A stretch of DNA of 64,000 nt. It comes from Rhodospirillaceae bacterium MC!. GTDB taxonomy: Bacteria > Pseudomonadota > Alphaproteobacteria > MC1. The stretch is taken from the NCBI GenBank assembly GCA_002632265.1, contig NQOV01000001.1:65579-129578 (forward strand), in the 5' to 3' direction. The translations under genes and the position numbers were made by a program. Of this stretch, positions 1 to 9,721 are shown piece after piece. A model generated the notes under the pieces. The model saw nothing but the letters and a program-made list of their open reading frames with translations, made no database searches and was not told the DNA's origin. Within the stretch, counting starts at the first letter, position 1. Each line of letters starts with the position of its first letter.

Positions 1-10
1 TTTTGCCGAA

Positions 11-1228
11 ATGGTATGCTCGAATTCTTTTAGAAATGATGATTCATCTTCTTCGGCGGTTGGCTTGTTGCATGATGAAATGAGAAAGCTTAATTCTCTT
101 ATTCTTAAAATTGCCGATAAGCATAAAGTCCCCGCAGGATCAGCTTTGGCAGTAGATAGAGATAATTTTTCTTTAGAAATAACTAATCTGTTAAAGAATC
201 ATGAAAATATTCAAGTAGAGTTAGCAGAAATTACCAAAGTACCCAATATTAACAGTGATAAAATTACAGTTATAGCCACCGGCCCATTAACATCAACCCC
301 TTTATCAGAAGATATCAAGAAGATTACAGGCGAAGAAAATTTCTCATTTTTTGACGCTTTAGCACCTATTATTTACAAAGAGAGTATCGATTTTGATAAG
401 GCTTGGTATCAATCTCGCTACGATAAGGGCGACGGTAAAGACTACATCAATTGCCCAATGAATAAACAAGAGTATGCGGAGTTCTTAGAAGCTCTAAAAA
501 CTGCCAACTATATGGAGTTCAAAGACTGGGAAAAAGACATGGTATATTTCGAAGGATGTTTGCCCATTGAAGTTATGGCAAGTCGTGGCGATCAAACCTT
601 ACTGTTTGGACCCTTAAAGCCTAAAGGATTGACAAACATACATAATCCAACAGAAAAAGCTACCGCAGTCGTTCAATTACGCCAAGATAACGCTCAAGGT
701 ACTTTATATAATATGGTCGGCTTTCAAACTAAAATGAAACATGATGACCAAGTTAGAGTTCTGCGTAAAATACCAGGCTTGGAAAATGCTAGATTTGCAC
801 GCTTAGGGGGGATTCATAGAAATTCCTTTATTAATAGTCCGAAAATTTTGCACAAGGATTTAAGTTTAAAAGTATCGCCAAATGTATATTTTGCAGGGCA
901 GATATCAGGTTGTGAGGGCTACGTAGAAAGTGCATCAATGGGTTTGCTATGTAGTTTGTTTATCGCAAGTAAGCTTTTAGATAAACAAGATTTCAAAGCA
1001 CCAAACACACAAACAGCCTTAGGAGCTTTGTTTAGTCATGTAGTCGGCAATACGGAAACAGACAACTTTCAACCCATGAATGTGAATTTCGGTTTGATCG
1101 AAGAATTACCCATGCCCACAAAAGGCAAACGCCCTAAAGGTAAAAACAGAAAAGAAGCCTATAGTGTCAGAGCTAAAGCCGTAATGGATCAATGGATACA
1201 AGACAATCCTTGGCTTAAAGGATCGTGA
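11..1228 (+). CDS. trmFO: Methylenetetrahydrofolate--tRNA-(uracil-5-)-methyltransferase TrmFO, N-terminus cut off by the window edge
   Basis: Translation contains TrmFO-like motifs (VIATGPLTS, YINCPMNKQEY, YFEGCLPIEVMASRG, FGPLKPKGL, FAGQISGCEGYVESASMGL). The N-terminal FAD-binding GGGLAGSE segment is missing, so the gene starts upstream. Confidence 0.93.
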   Translation: MVCSNSFRNDDSSSSAVGLLHDEMRKLNSLILKIADKHKVPAGSALAVDRDNFSLEITNLLKNHENIQVELAEITKVPNINSDKITVIATGPLTSTPLSEDIKKITGEENFSFFDALAPIIYKESIDFDKAWYQSRYDKGDGKDYINCPMNKQEYAEFLEALKTANYMEFKDWEKDMVYFEGCLPIEVMASRGDQTLLFGPLKPKGLTNIHNPTEKATAVVQLRQDNAQGTLYNMVGFQTKMKHDDQVRVLRKIPGLENARFARLGGIHRNSFINSPKILHKDLSLKVSPNVYFAGQISGCEGYVESASMGLLCSLFIASKLLDKQDFKAPNTQTALGALFSHVVGNTETDNFQPMNVNFGLIEELPMPTKGKRPKGKNRKEAYSVRAKAVMDQWIQDNPWLKGS

Positions 1229-1328
1229 TAAATTAGCTAATCTGCACCTTAAATTAGGGCTTATGTAGACGTGAGTACACGTCGCCCTAATTTAAGGTAC
1301 ATCTTAGCTAATTTCTCCCAATCCTTGG
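1218..1328 (+). repeat. Foldback repeat, subfamily B copy 1
   Basis: AAGGATCGTGATAAATTAGCTAATCTGCACCTTAAATTAGGG-CTTATGTA-...-GCCCTAATTTAAGGTACATCTTAGCTAATTTCTCCCAATCCTTGG; arms of about 40 bp. Confidence 0.9.
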
Positions 1329-1337
1329 GTGTGTATA

Positions 1338-1453
1338 GTGATAAATTAGCTAATCTGCACCTTAAACTAGGGCTTATGTAGACGTGAGTACACGTTGTGA
1401 GTACACGTCGCCCTAATTAAGATACATCTTAGCTAATTTCTCCCAATCCTTGG
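1338..1453 (+). repeat. Foldback repeat, subfamily B copy 2 (tandem, with a short internal duplication)
   Basis: Repeats copy 1 at a 113-bp offset; the apex contains duplicated GTGAGTACACGT. Confidence 0.9.
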
Positions 1454-1662
1454 GGGTGGAGTGTGATAAAGCGTAGGAAATACAATTACTAGTATTCATT
1501 TAGTTACTTTGGGGCTTTTATTGTTGTATGTTGCAAGAACAAAATAAATAATAATCTGTTTGATTATTGTCAATATATATGCTACAATGACAACATGAGA
1601 TTTAAAAAGGCTATTTTTGAAATACCTTTATATGTGCTAATTAAAAAAATAAGGAAAATATA

Positions 1663-2475
1663 ATGCGTTTAATCCCTTTAACAGATAAAGTTGGTATCTG
1701 GACGGCTCGTTATGTGGCTGAATCTATCAATAAAGCGAAACCAACTGCAGAAAAGCCTTTTGTTTTAGGTTTACTAACAGGTTCTACTCCATTGGAAATG
1801 TATGGCGAATTGATTCGTTTGAATTCTTCTAATAAATTAAGTTTTGAACATGTAATCACATTTAATATGGATGAATATGTGGGTATCCCTGCGGATCATC
1901 CTGAATCATATCGTACATTTATGTATACTAATTTCTTTGATCATGTAAATATCCAAGAAAAAAACATTAATCTTTTAAATGGTTTAGCTAGCGATCTAAA
2001 AGCTGAAGGCGAAAGATATGAAAATAAAATTTTATCTGTAGGCGGTATTGATCTATTCATCGGTGGTGTTGGTATTGATGGGCATATCGCCTTTAATGAG
2101 CCAGGATCTTCGCTATCGTCTAAAACTCGTGATAAGGAACTAACTTGGGATACACGTGTGGCGAATTCTCGTTTCTTTAATAACGATCCTTTAGAAGTGC
2201 CTGAAGTGGCCTTGACCGTAGGTGTTGGGACTTTGTTGGCGTCTAAACAAGTTCTGATCATGACTAAAGGTAGAGAAAAAGCCATGGCTTTACATAAGGG
2301 CGTTGAGGGTTCTGTAAGCCATTTATGGACGATTTCCGCTTTACAATTACATGAAAATGCCATAATCGTCTGCGATAAAGGATCTCAAGAAGAATTAAAA
2401 GTTAAAACTCTCAATTACTTCAAAGAAATCGAAGAAAAAAATATTCACTACTATTTAGACGCTTGGAAAGATTAG
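1663..2475 (+). CDS. nagB: Glucosamine-6-phosphate deaminase
   Basis: [38 protein letters not shown] motifs; full length 270 aa. Confidence 0.95.
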   Translation: MRLIPLTDKVGIWTARYVAESINKAKPTAEKPFVLGLLTGSTPLEMYGELIRLNSSNKLSFEHVITFNMDEYVGIPADHPESYRTFMYTNFFDHVNIQEKNINLLNGLASDLKAEGERYENKILSVGGIDLFIGGVGIDGHIAFNEPGSSLSSKTRDKELTWDTRVANSRFFNNDPLEVPEVALTVGVGTLLASKQVLIMTKGREKAMALHKGVEGSVSHLWTISALQLHENAIIVCDKGSQEELKVKTLNYFKEIEEKNIHYYLDAWKD

Positions 2476-2627
2476 CTTAAGTTATTTCTATTATCTGTGA
2501 ATATCTGTGAAAAGCAAGAGCTATTACTTATGTAGTAGTTTTTGCTTTTCTTGGTTTTTGTTTGATATATCAGTGATATACTTATCAACATCCTGTATAT
2601 GATTGCTCAAATCTTTCTACTCATTAA

Positions 2628-2671
2628 GATAAATAAAAGATAAATAAAAGATAAATAAAAGGTAAATAAAA
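2628..2671. repeat. Four tandem 11-bp repeats (GATAAATAAAA)x3 + GGTAAATAAAA upstream of rplY
   Basis: Read directly; 11-bp period. Confidence 0.95.
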
Positions 2672-2809
2672 AAAATATAAAAAATTACTTGATTTTTGTA
2701 TGTTAATAAGGTATAAGTATCAAATAGCTATTCGCATATGAAAGCACCCTTGGAGGCTTTTGGATAGTTACGTAACAAAATTTTTATTAAAAATAAAAGA
2801 GGAATTATT

Positions 2810-3454
2810 ATGAGCGAATCATATATTTTAAAAGCAGAAACTCGTGGGCGTGTCGGTAAGGGGGCAGCGCGTGCCGTACGTAGAAATGGCGGTATTCCAG
2901 CCGTTCTTTACGGTAATAAGCAAGAACCAAGTTCTATCACATTAGATCCACGTGAGTTATCAATATTTATCAATAAATTTCAAATGGGTATTTACAATCA
3001 CATTGTAACTCTAGAAATTGACGGTAAAGAAGAAAAAGGTATTTTACGTGATCTACAACTAGATCTTATTAAAGATCTACCAATACACGTAGATTTCTTA
3101 CGTGTTGGAGCACATACTAGATTGACTTTACATGTGCCTTTACACTTAGAAGGTATTGAGAAATCTAAAGCTATTAAACGTGGTGGTGTTCTAAACGTTG
3201 TGCGTTCTGATATTGAAGTGCGTTGTACATCGGATGCTATTCCTGAAAATCTAGTGTTGAAAGTTCCTGAAGATGCAGAAATTGGTCATACATTTAGATT
3301 CTCTGAAGTGGAATTGCCAAAAGGTGTAAAACCTACCATTAAAGATCGTGATTTCGTAGTTGCAACGATTGTAGCTCCTAAAATCGTGAAAGATGATGAA
3401 GACGAAGAAGTTACTGACGCTACCGAGGAAACTCCTGAAGAAGAAACTAAATAA
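2810..3454 (+). CDS. rplY: 50S ribosomal protein L25 / general stress protein Ctc
   Basis: N-terminal ETRGRVGKGAARAVRRNGGIPAVLYG typical of bL25/Ctc, acidic C-terminal tail, SD gaggaa upstream. Confidence 0.93.
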   Translation: MSESYILKAETRGRVGKGAARAVRRNGGIPAVLYGNKQEPSSITLDPRELSIFINKFQMGIYNHIVTLEIDGKEEKGILRDLQLDLIKDLPIHVDFLRVGAHTRLTLHVPLHLEGIEKSKAIKRGGVLNVVRSDIEVRCTSDAIPENLVLKVPEDAEIGHTFRFSEVELPKGVKPTIKDRDFVVATIVAPKIVKDDEDEEVTDATEETPEEETK

Positions 3455-3641
3455 ATTAATAATTTTCACATGCTTTCTAATAAAAGTATTTTAAATTAAG
3501 TTATCTGTAAAAAAAAGAATAGTTAATAGTTTTTAATTATTCTTTTTTTGTAATTATCTGTATTGTTTGATGTGCTTAAGGTGATTTTTACAAGCTTTTA
3601 CAGTTTTACAGTCATAAATAATATGTAACATAAATATAAAT

Positions 3642-4715
3642 ATGAATATGAACTCACCAACTAACGAACCACTATCCAATCGCCAAATACGACAAAAAGT
3701 ATTTAATGATAGAAAATCCATTCCACGTGATACTACGTATGCCAATCCTGAATATTGGTATGATTGGTTTAGAGTTATCCGTAAATTTATCCGCAAGCGT
3801 ATTTTAAAGCAACATTTACGCAACGATGTTCAAATCGCAAAGCATTATGGTTGCAAATTCATTGCCGATCCAACTACAGGTATGGGGCGTGAATTGTTAG
3901 TCTATGAGGGGTATGAGTATAAACAAATTCGTTACATGATTAGAAAAATCCAATCACATAAAAATCAAAAAGCTAATTTTTTCTTGGATCTAGGGGCAAA
4001 TACTGGAACTTATGGCAATATCATTGCAAGCAAAAATCTGGCAGATTTTACCCATATGTTCGAACCAAATGAAGATGTTACAAGAGTTCTCTTTTCCAAT
4101 CTGATGTTAAATGGACTGCATAAAAATAAAAATATCAAACATCATTTATGTGCCGTAGGCGATCGTACCCATGTGAATACATTTTACGCCCATACCGATT
4201 ATAATGATGAGCGTAATCATTTGAAAACCGCAAGTAATGACTATCAAATAAATCATGATAAAGCTTACGAGACTCCCACATCGAGCCTTGATGAAATGAT
4301 GAGCTTTAAAATCCGCCAAATCATAAGTGCAGGCGGTGCAAAAAAAGGATTCGGCAAAAAACAACGAAAAAAACTTAAATCGATCCCCGTGCCTGTGATC
4401 GCTTTAGATGATATGTTCTCACATCGAAATAAATTTTTTGCCATAAAAATGGATGTGGAAGGTAACGAATTACTTGCCCTGCAAGGAATGAAAAATCTCG
4501 TAAAAAATAACGATATTCTTTTACAAGTGGAAGTATTCCCAAGAAATGCCCAAAAAGTGCTAGCCTATATTAGCAATGAGCTAAATTTAACCATTCATAA
4601 GCGATATGGATCTATGGGCTTTTCTGATTACATGTGTTCGAACTTCCTAAGCGATAGTACTATCGACCCCAATGATATTATTTATCCACCTAAAATCGAA
4701 AATGGAGCGTGCTAA
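3642..4715 (+). CDS. FkbM-family methyltransferase
   Basis: SAM-binding FLDLGANTGTYG, FEPN, and C-terminal IKMDVEGNELLALQGM motif typical of FkbM methyltransferases. Confidence 0.82.
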   Translation: MNMNSPTNEPLSNRQIRQKVFNDRKSIPRDTTYANPEYWYDWFRVIRKFIRKRILKQHLRNDVQIAKHYGCKFIADPTTGMGRELLVYEGYEYKQIRYMIRKIQSHKNQKANFFLDLGANTGTYGNIIASKNLADFTHMFEPNEDVTRVLFSNLMLNGLHKNKNIKHHLCAVGDRTHVNTFYAHTDYNDERNHLKTASNDYQINHDKAYETPTSSLDEMMSFKIRQIISAGGAKKGFGKKQRKKLKSIPVPVIALDDMFSHRNKFFAIKMDVEGNELLALQGMKNLVKNNDILLQVEVFPRNAQKVLAYISNELNLTIHKRYGSMGFSDYMCSNFLSDSTIDPNDIIYPPKIENGAC

Positions 4716-4801
4716 TTCTATCTTGTAAATAATAACTTGATTAAAATCATTATTTGTATTATAGTAGAATAATATAGATAAAGGTTATAACTAAAAAAGA
4801 A

Positions 4802-5995
4802 ATGACTCATATGACTGATAAAAAGAAATTATTAATATTATCATTAACAATATTAATAGAAATCCATGGATTCGCAATCTTTATGCCCATGCTCCCTTAT
4901 GTGGCTAAGCATTTTCATGCCAACGGTTTCCAAGTAACATCATTGATGACCGTATACAGTCTTGCTCAATTCATATGTTCGCCCTTATTGGGGAAAGTAT
5001 CCGATAAATTGGGGCGTAGACCTGTGATTTTATTTTCATTGTTGTTAAATGTCATTTGTTATATCCTATTAGGTCTTGCGAGCAATTTGGCGGAAATCTT
5101 CATATTGCGTACAATTGCAGGGGCAGGAGCAGGCGTGATAGCCACATCATTCGCCTATGGAAGTGATATCTCCAATGAAGAGAATCGCCCCAAAGTAATG
5201 GGCATGCTTGGGGCCTCTTTAGGGCTGGGCTTTGTCTTCGGTCCGATGATTGGTGGGATGTTAGGATCTCATAGCTTGCAACTTCCCATGTTTGTTTCGG
5301 CTAGCTTATCCTTTATAGCCTTTCTTATGGCGTTCTTTTTCCTAAAGGAATCATACACAAAATACGCTCGCTTGCGTTTGATAGCTCTTGACCAACCTAA
5401 GCCATCATTGTCATACGTTATATTTTCCACAGGATTAATTAAGTTTCTTGTTATCATCGTCCTACTTGCTGGATCATTTGCCACATTCGAATCCATATAT
5501 ATAGTATATGCCAGCGATAAACTAGAATATACAAGTAAGGATATCGGTATTATATTTATGTGCTTAGGTATCACATCAGTATTAGTCCAAGGCGGTATTG
5601 TGAGAATGCTAGTTAAACGCATGGAAAAGAAAAAAATCTTGATCTTAGGATCTCTAATAATGATAATCTCATTTTCCCTTATCCCATTTATGAACTCAAT
5701 AACAGGGAATATTACCGCAGTGTGTATTCTGGCTTTAGGGTGGGGAATGGTTAGCCCCTTACTTAATAGTATCGGCTCATTATACTCAACAAAAAATACC
5801 CACGGCGTAACCCTAGGAGTAGTACGCTCTGCTAGTATCATCGCCCGCATTGTCGGTAGTTTACTTGCAGGTATCCTATATGAAAACATATCAATCCAAT
5901 CGCCATTTTATTTTACTATTGGTATGTTAATACTTGGTATCATCCTACTTCTCATACAGAATATCAAGGATCATGAAAAAGATAGTGAAAAATGA
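4802..5995 (+). CDS. MFS transporter (drug/sugar efflux type)
   Basis: About 12 hydrophobic segments; GKVSDKLGRRPVIL motif between TM2 and TM3; GAGAGVIATSFAYGSDIS. Confidence 0.85.
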   Translation: MTHMTDKKKLLILSLTILIEIHGFAIFMPMLPYVAKHFHANGFQVTSLMTVYSLAQFICSPLLGKVSDKLGRRPVILFSLLLNVICYILLGLASNLAEIFILRTIAGAGAGVIATSFAYGSDISNEENRPKVMGMLGASLGLGFVFGPMIGGMLGSHSLQLPMFVSASLSFIAFLMAFFFLKESYTKYARLRLIALDQPKPSLSYVIFSTGLIKFLVIIVLLAGSFATFESIYIVYASDKLEYTSKDIGIIFMCLGITSVLVQGGIVRMLVKRMEKKKILILGSLIMIISFSLIPFMNSITGNITAVCILALGWGMVSPLLNSIGSLYSTKNTHGVTLGVVRSASIIARIVGSLLAGILYENISIQSPFYFTIGMLILGIILLLIQNIKDHEKDSEK

Positions 5996-6045
5996 GCTAA
6001 TACGCACCTTTAATTAGGGCTTATGTGGGTGTGAGTATATGTTTC
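5978..6045 (+). repeat. Foldback repeat, left half only (A/B intermediate)
   Basis: GTGAAAAATGAGCTAATACGCACCTTTAATTAGGGCTTATGTGGGTGTGAGTATA; subfamily A-type GTGAAAAA start, subfamily B-type arm. Confidence 0.75.
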
Positions 6046-6175
6046 CCCGTATGTGATCGAACAGGTTTTGTTCGATTTGGTAAGGTAGGATAGTGGTCGG
6101 TGCAAGATAAAGGGTTACGCATAAAATAACCATGTGTATTTCGAATCTAGTATGAATCTAGTATAGTGTGAGATA

Positions 6176-6472
6176 TTAGGCGTTTTTAAGGTCAAAAAAT
6201 ATTTGATCTTCGAGATTCTTAGCTTGCGAATCTCTTGTATTTTTCCATAAATCATCTACTATTTTATAATGATGTGCTCCACTTGTAGGCGAGGCAAACC
6301 ATATTTCTTGTGAATTTATATTAATGCTAATAATGTATATTTCACCCGAATCAAACTCCACTTTGATTGTGTTATTTTCTTCGAAAACGTCCGCATTTTC
6401 GCCGTATTGAGCGTCTATTTTATCTTGAAGGTCTTCTAATTTTTCTTCAGCTAATTTAAAAAAATCTTTCAT
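6176..6472 (-). CDS. cyaY: Iron donor protein CyaY (frataxin)
   Basis: 98 aa, frataxin-like: VEFDSGEIYIISININSQEIWFASPTSGAHHYK. Confidence 0.85.
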   Translation of the reverse strand: MKDFFKLAEEKLEDLQDKIDAQYGENADVFEENNTIKVEFDSGEIYIISININSQEIWFASPTSGAHHYKIVDDLWKNTRDSQAKNLEDQIFFDLKNA

Positions 6473-6625
6473 AATATATGTACTTTCATGGTGGTTATTT
6501 TTCTACGAATTCATCTTCCATTATACATAAAAAATTATTTTATTTGCAATTAATTTATTTTTTTGTTATATTCATAGTCAATTAACTTGTATTAAATTTA
6601 TAAACCTAATTCGGAGCTATCTATT

Positions 6626-6844
6626 ATGAAAAAAGATATTCACCCAGAATACCATGAAATTACTGTTGTAATGACTGATGGTACAACTTACAAAACTCGT
6701 TCTACATGGGGCAAAGAAGGCGACACTATGAAGCTTGAAATTGATCCTAAATCTCATCCTGCTTGGACTGGCGTACATCGCCTACTAGATTCAGGCGGTC
6801 GCTTGGCACGTTTCAACGATCGTTTTGGTGGTCTTACTCTGTAA
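6626..6844 (+). CDS. rpmE: 50S ribosomal protein L31 (cysteine-free type)
   Basis: [41 protein letters not shown] matches alphaproteobacterial bL31. Confidence 0.95.
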   Translation: MKKDIHPEYHEITVVMTDGTTYKTRSTWGKEGDTMKLEIDPKSHPAWTGVHRLLDSGGRLARFNDRFGGLTL

Positions 6845-7024
6845 GTTATATGTTAGCCTTTTCCAATATGGCTTCTATATCTAACTTTACGTGAAAGGTA
6901 TTCTTATTGATTTTAAGAGTACCTTTTTTATTTACCTTATAGATTAAATATGCTATGATATTACATTCACACCCTTTAATAATCACAGCATAATAAAATA
7001 CACACATGCAATAAAGAGGTTAAG

Positions 7025-8038
7025 ATGTTAAAAAATAATATCGCACTTATTAGTAAAAATACAGATAATATAAAAATACTTAAAGATATTATCACAAACT
7101 TAGAAGCAAATATTTATACATATGATAGCATAGAAGATCTTAAACAAAAGACCCCTCATATGGAAATGGATGCGGTATTCTGTTACTATGAAGAATTGGG
7201 AAATATATCAGATGTTGTAAATCTTAACAACGTCTTTCTTATAGATAGCGACTTTAACGAAGAACACAAAAAGATAGTTTATGAGAATTCCATATATGAA
7301 TATCTTTTTCTCCCTATTAATTCCATGGATGTATTACACAGGCTTGCCATAATTAATCAGCAGAAATTAGAGCGTTTCAATAATAATTCGGCATGTATAT
7401 CCGTTTTAACCCAATTGGTAAATATTAAAGATGGCGATAACAATGGGCATTTAGTTCGCATGAGAAATATCGTAGGGCTATTTCTTGAAGAGCTATTAAA
7501 ACATGATGATTATAAACATCGTTTGTCAGAATCCTTATGTTATGAGATCACACAAGCAAGTTTACTCCATGATATCGGCAAAATGGTCATACCAGATCAC
7601 ATCTTACATAAAACAGGATCGTTAACCTTTGAAGAATTCGACAGTATGCGACAGCACACCGATATAGGACATCAAATATTAAGCACAACCTATAATAAAT
7701 TTGCCTCCAATAATATTATTAAACTCGCCATTGATATCGCACAATCCCACCATGAGCGTTGGAACGGTAACGGATATCCCCAAAACCTAAAAGGAGAAGA
7801 TATCCCCTTAAATGCAAGAATAGTAGCAATTTGCGATGTTTACGATAGTATTATATCCTCCAATAGCTATAAATCTTCTAGTACTCATGAACATGCTTTA
7901 GAATCCATTATCTTAGAAAGCGGAATGCGGTTTGATCCGAATCTTGTGAATGTCTTCAAAAATATAGGAGATAGTATCAAACAAGAAAAACAAAGCCGTT
8001 TTACTAAAATGAGAACCTATCACAAACCAACTATCTAA
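7025..8038 (+). CDS. HD-GYP domain phosphodiesterase with degenerate N-terminal receiver-like domain
   Basis: HD motif (ASLLHDIGKMVIPDHILHK) and GYP motif (HHERWNGNGYP); the N-terminal ~110 aa look receiver-like but lack an obvious phospho-acceptor Asp. Confidence 0.83.
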   Translation: MLKNNIALISKNTDNIKILKDIITNLEANIYTYDSIEDLKQKTPHMEMDAVFCYYEELGNISDVVNLNNVFLIDSDFNEEHKKIVYENSIYEYLFLPINSMDVLHRLAIINQQKLERFNNNSACISVLTQLVNIKDGDNNGHLVRMRNIVGLFLEELLKHDDYKHRLSESLCYEITQASLLHDIGKMVIPDHILHKTGSLTFEEFDSMRQHTDIGHQILSTTYNKFASNNIIKLAIDIAQSHHERWNGNGYPQNLKGEDIPLNARIVAICDVYDSIISSNSYKSSSTHEHALESIILESGMRFDPNLVNVFKNIGDSIKQEKQSRFTKMRTYHKPTI

Positions 8039-8053
8039 ATAAGGAAAAAACAT

Positions 8054-9478
8054 ATGCCATTTATTCTAATTATCGTTATATTACTCGTAGTACTTTTACT
8101 AAATATCATTATGCTCTTTAAAAGAAAATTACAACAAAATACTAATAACACCACCAATGATCATGATCTTGAATCGGGGTTCTTTATCAAAAATGAAGAT
8201 TATGAAAATCTGCAAGAAGAAATCAAATCCTATGATGAACGTGAAAAACAACAAGCAACCCACTTCGCCAAACTAAGAGAAGATCTTGCAGGATTCGAAG
8301 CTACTAATAATCTGCATAAGGAAAATAATCGTAAGTTAGAACAAGAAAATATCAAACTTAAGGAACAGTATCAAAATCTTTTAGTAAAAAATTCTCAAAA
8401 TGAGCAGAAACTAGAAACACTTTCAAGCATTAAGGAATCTTTAGCCAAGGATTTTAAAGAAATTAGCCAAGAGGCCATCGAAGTTAACGGCAAAAAATTA
8501 AAGGAACAACAAAAGGAAGATCTTAAGGTGGTTCTTAGTCCCTTTAAGGATGAAATTAAGGATTTTAAAGAGAATCTAAATACTATCCAAAAGGAAAATC
8601 GTGAAAGTAAAGGAAGTTTGGATCGTCATATTGAAAATTTATCTAAACTGAATATGAAAGTAAGCCAAGAGGCTAATAACTTGGTAGACGCTTTAAAGGG
8701 TAACAATAAAACCCAAGGACTATGGGGCGAAGTAATTCTAACTAAAACCCTAGAAATGGCGGGCTTGGTCGAGGGTAGGGATTTCAAAACCCAAGAAAAA
8801 GTTGCTGGGTCTATTCCTGATGTTATCGTTAAACTTCCTGAAGATCGTGATATTATCGTGGATTCTAAAGTATCTTTAAATGCTTATACAAGATTCATTA
8901 ATGCCGAAAATGAAGAGCAAGAAACTCAAGCACTTAAAGATCATATGAAATCTTTGGAATCTCATATTAAGGATCTTAGCTCTAAGGAATATCATAAGCT
9001 CCAAGGAACTAACTCTCTTGACTATGTGGTAATGTTCATGCCGATAGAATCTGCCTATATTACCGCCATAGGGCAAGATCCTGACATCTTGAAAAAGGCA
9101 TATAATAAAAATATCGTCCTTGCTACGCCGTCAACATTGCTGATGATCTTGCGTACTATTAAGAATCTATGGAATATCGAAAAGCAAAATAAAAATGCGG
9201 AAAAATTATGGTCAACTGCTGATAAACTTTATGATAAACTTGTGGGATTTGCAACAAGTATGGAAAAGGTCAATAAGGATCTTTCAACATTACAGAAATC
9301 CCAAGAAACCGCCTACAAACAACTCTCGCACGGTAACGGAAATGCGATAAAACTTGCCAGAGCATTACAGGATCTTGGAGCGAAAAGTACAAAGTCATTT
9401 AGTGATAATCTTATCGAAGAAAGCGAAAACACTCTTCATATAGATTCGGAAAAAAAGGATGAAGAAAACGAAATATAA
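8054..9478 (+). CDS. rmuC: DNA recombination protein RmuC
   Basis: Coiled coil followed by GLWGEVILTKTLEMAGL, DVIVKLPEDRDIIVDSKVSLNAYTRF, YVVMFMPIESAY, LATPSTLLMILRTI. Confidence 0.93.
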   Translation: MPFILIIVILLVVLLLNIIMLFKRKLQQNTNNTTNDHDLESGFFIKNEDYENLQEEIKSYDEREKQQATHFAKLREDLAGFEATNNLHKENNRKLEQENIKLKEQYQNLLVKNSQNEQKLETLSSIKESLAKDFKEISQEAIEVNGKKLKEQQKEDLKVVLSPFKDEIKDFKENLNTIQKENRESKGSLDRHIENLSKLNMKVSQEANNLVDALKGNNKTQGLWGEVILTKTLEMAGLVEGRDFKTQEKVAGSIPDVIVKLPEDRDIIVDSKVSLNAYTRFINAENEEQETQALKDHMKSLESHIKDLSSKEYHKLQGTNSLDYVVMFMPIESAYITAIGQDPDILKKAYNKNIVLATPSTLLMILRTIKNLWNIEKQNKNAEKLWSTADKLYDKLVGFATSMEKVNKDLSTLQKSQETAYKQLSHGNGNAIKLARALQDLGAKSTKSFSDNLIEESENTLHIDSEKKDEENEI

Positions 9479-9534
9479 ATATATGTTTTATTTGTATTTA
9501 ACACTAGTTATAAAAGTTATTTATCATACATCAC

Positions 9535-9563
9535 TTGACATTAAATAAAAAAAAACATATAAT
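9535..9563 (+). promoter_or_regulatory. Sigma70-type promoter for metK
   Basis: TTGACA (9535-9540), 17-bp spacer, TATAAT (9558-9563); exact consensus hexamers. Confidence 0.85.
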
Positions 9564-9570
9564 ACTCATA

Positions 9571-9625
9571 AATAGTGGATGGATTTTGGACTACTTGCTA
9601 CCACTACAAAAAAGCTAAGTGTAAA
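9571..9625 (+). promoter_or_regulatory. SAM-II riboswitch (metA RNA motif) upstream of metK
   Basis: P1 TAGTGG(9573-9578)/CCACTA(9601-9606) enclosing ATGGATTTTGGACTACTTGCTA; downstream AAAAAAGCTAAGTG where AGC(U)AAGU pairs back to ACUUGCU of the loop, forming the H-type pseudoknot typical of SAM-II. Lies just downstream of a consensus promoter and upstream of metK. Confidence 0.85.
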
Positions 9626-9721
9626 AAGATATTACAAAATATGAGTATTATTTTGTGTAATTTCTACTGGTCCGTGTTTAGTTTATGATTTTAACTTTAA
9701 TACTAAGGAGTAGTAAAAATT

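Noticed and set aside
1941-2363. 140-aa minus-strand ORF antisense to nagB
   Set aside because: Shadow ORF; nagB is unambiguous.
5269-5889. 206-aa minus-strand ORF
   Set aside because: Fully antisense to the MFS transporter, with no recognisable protein features.
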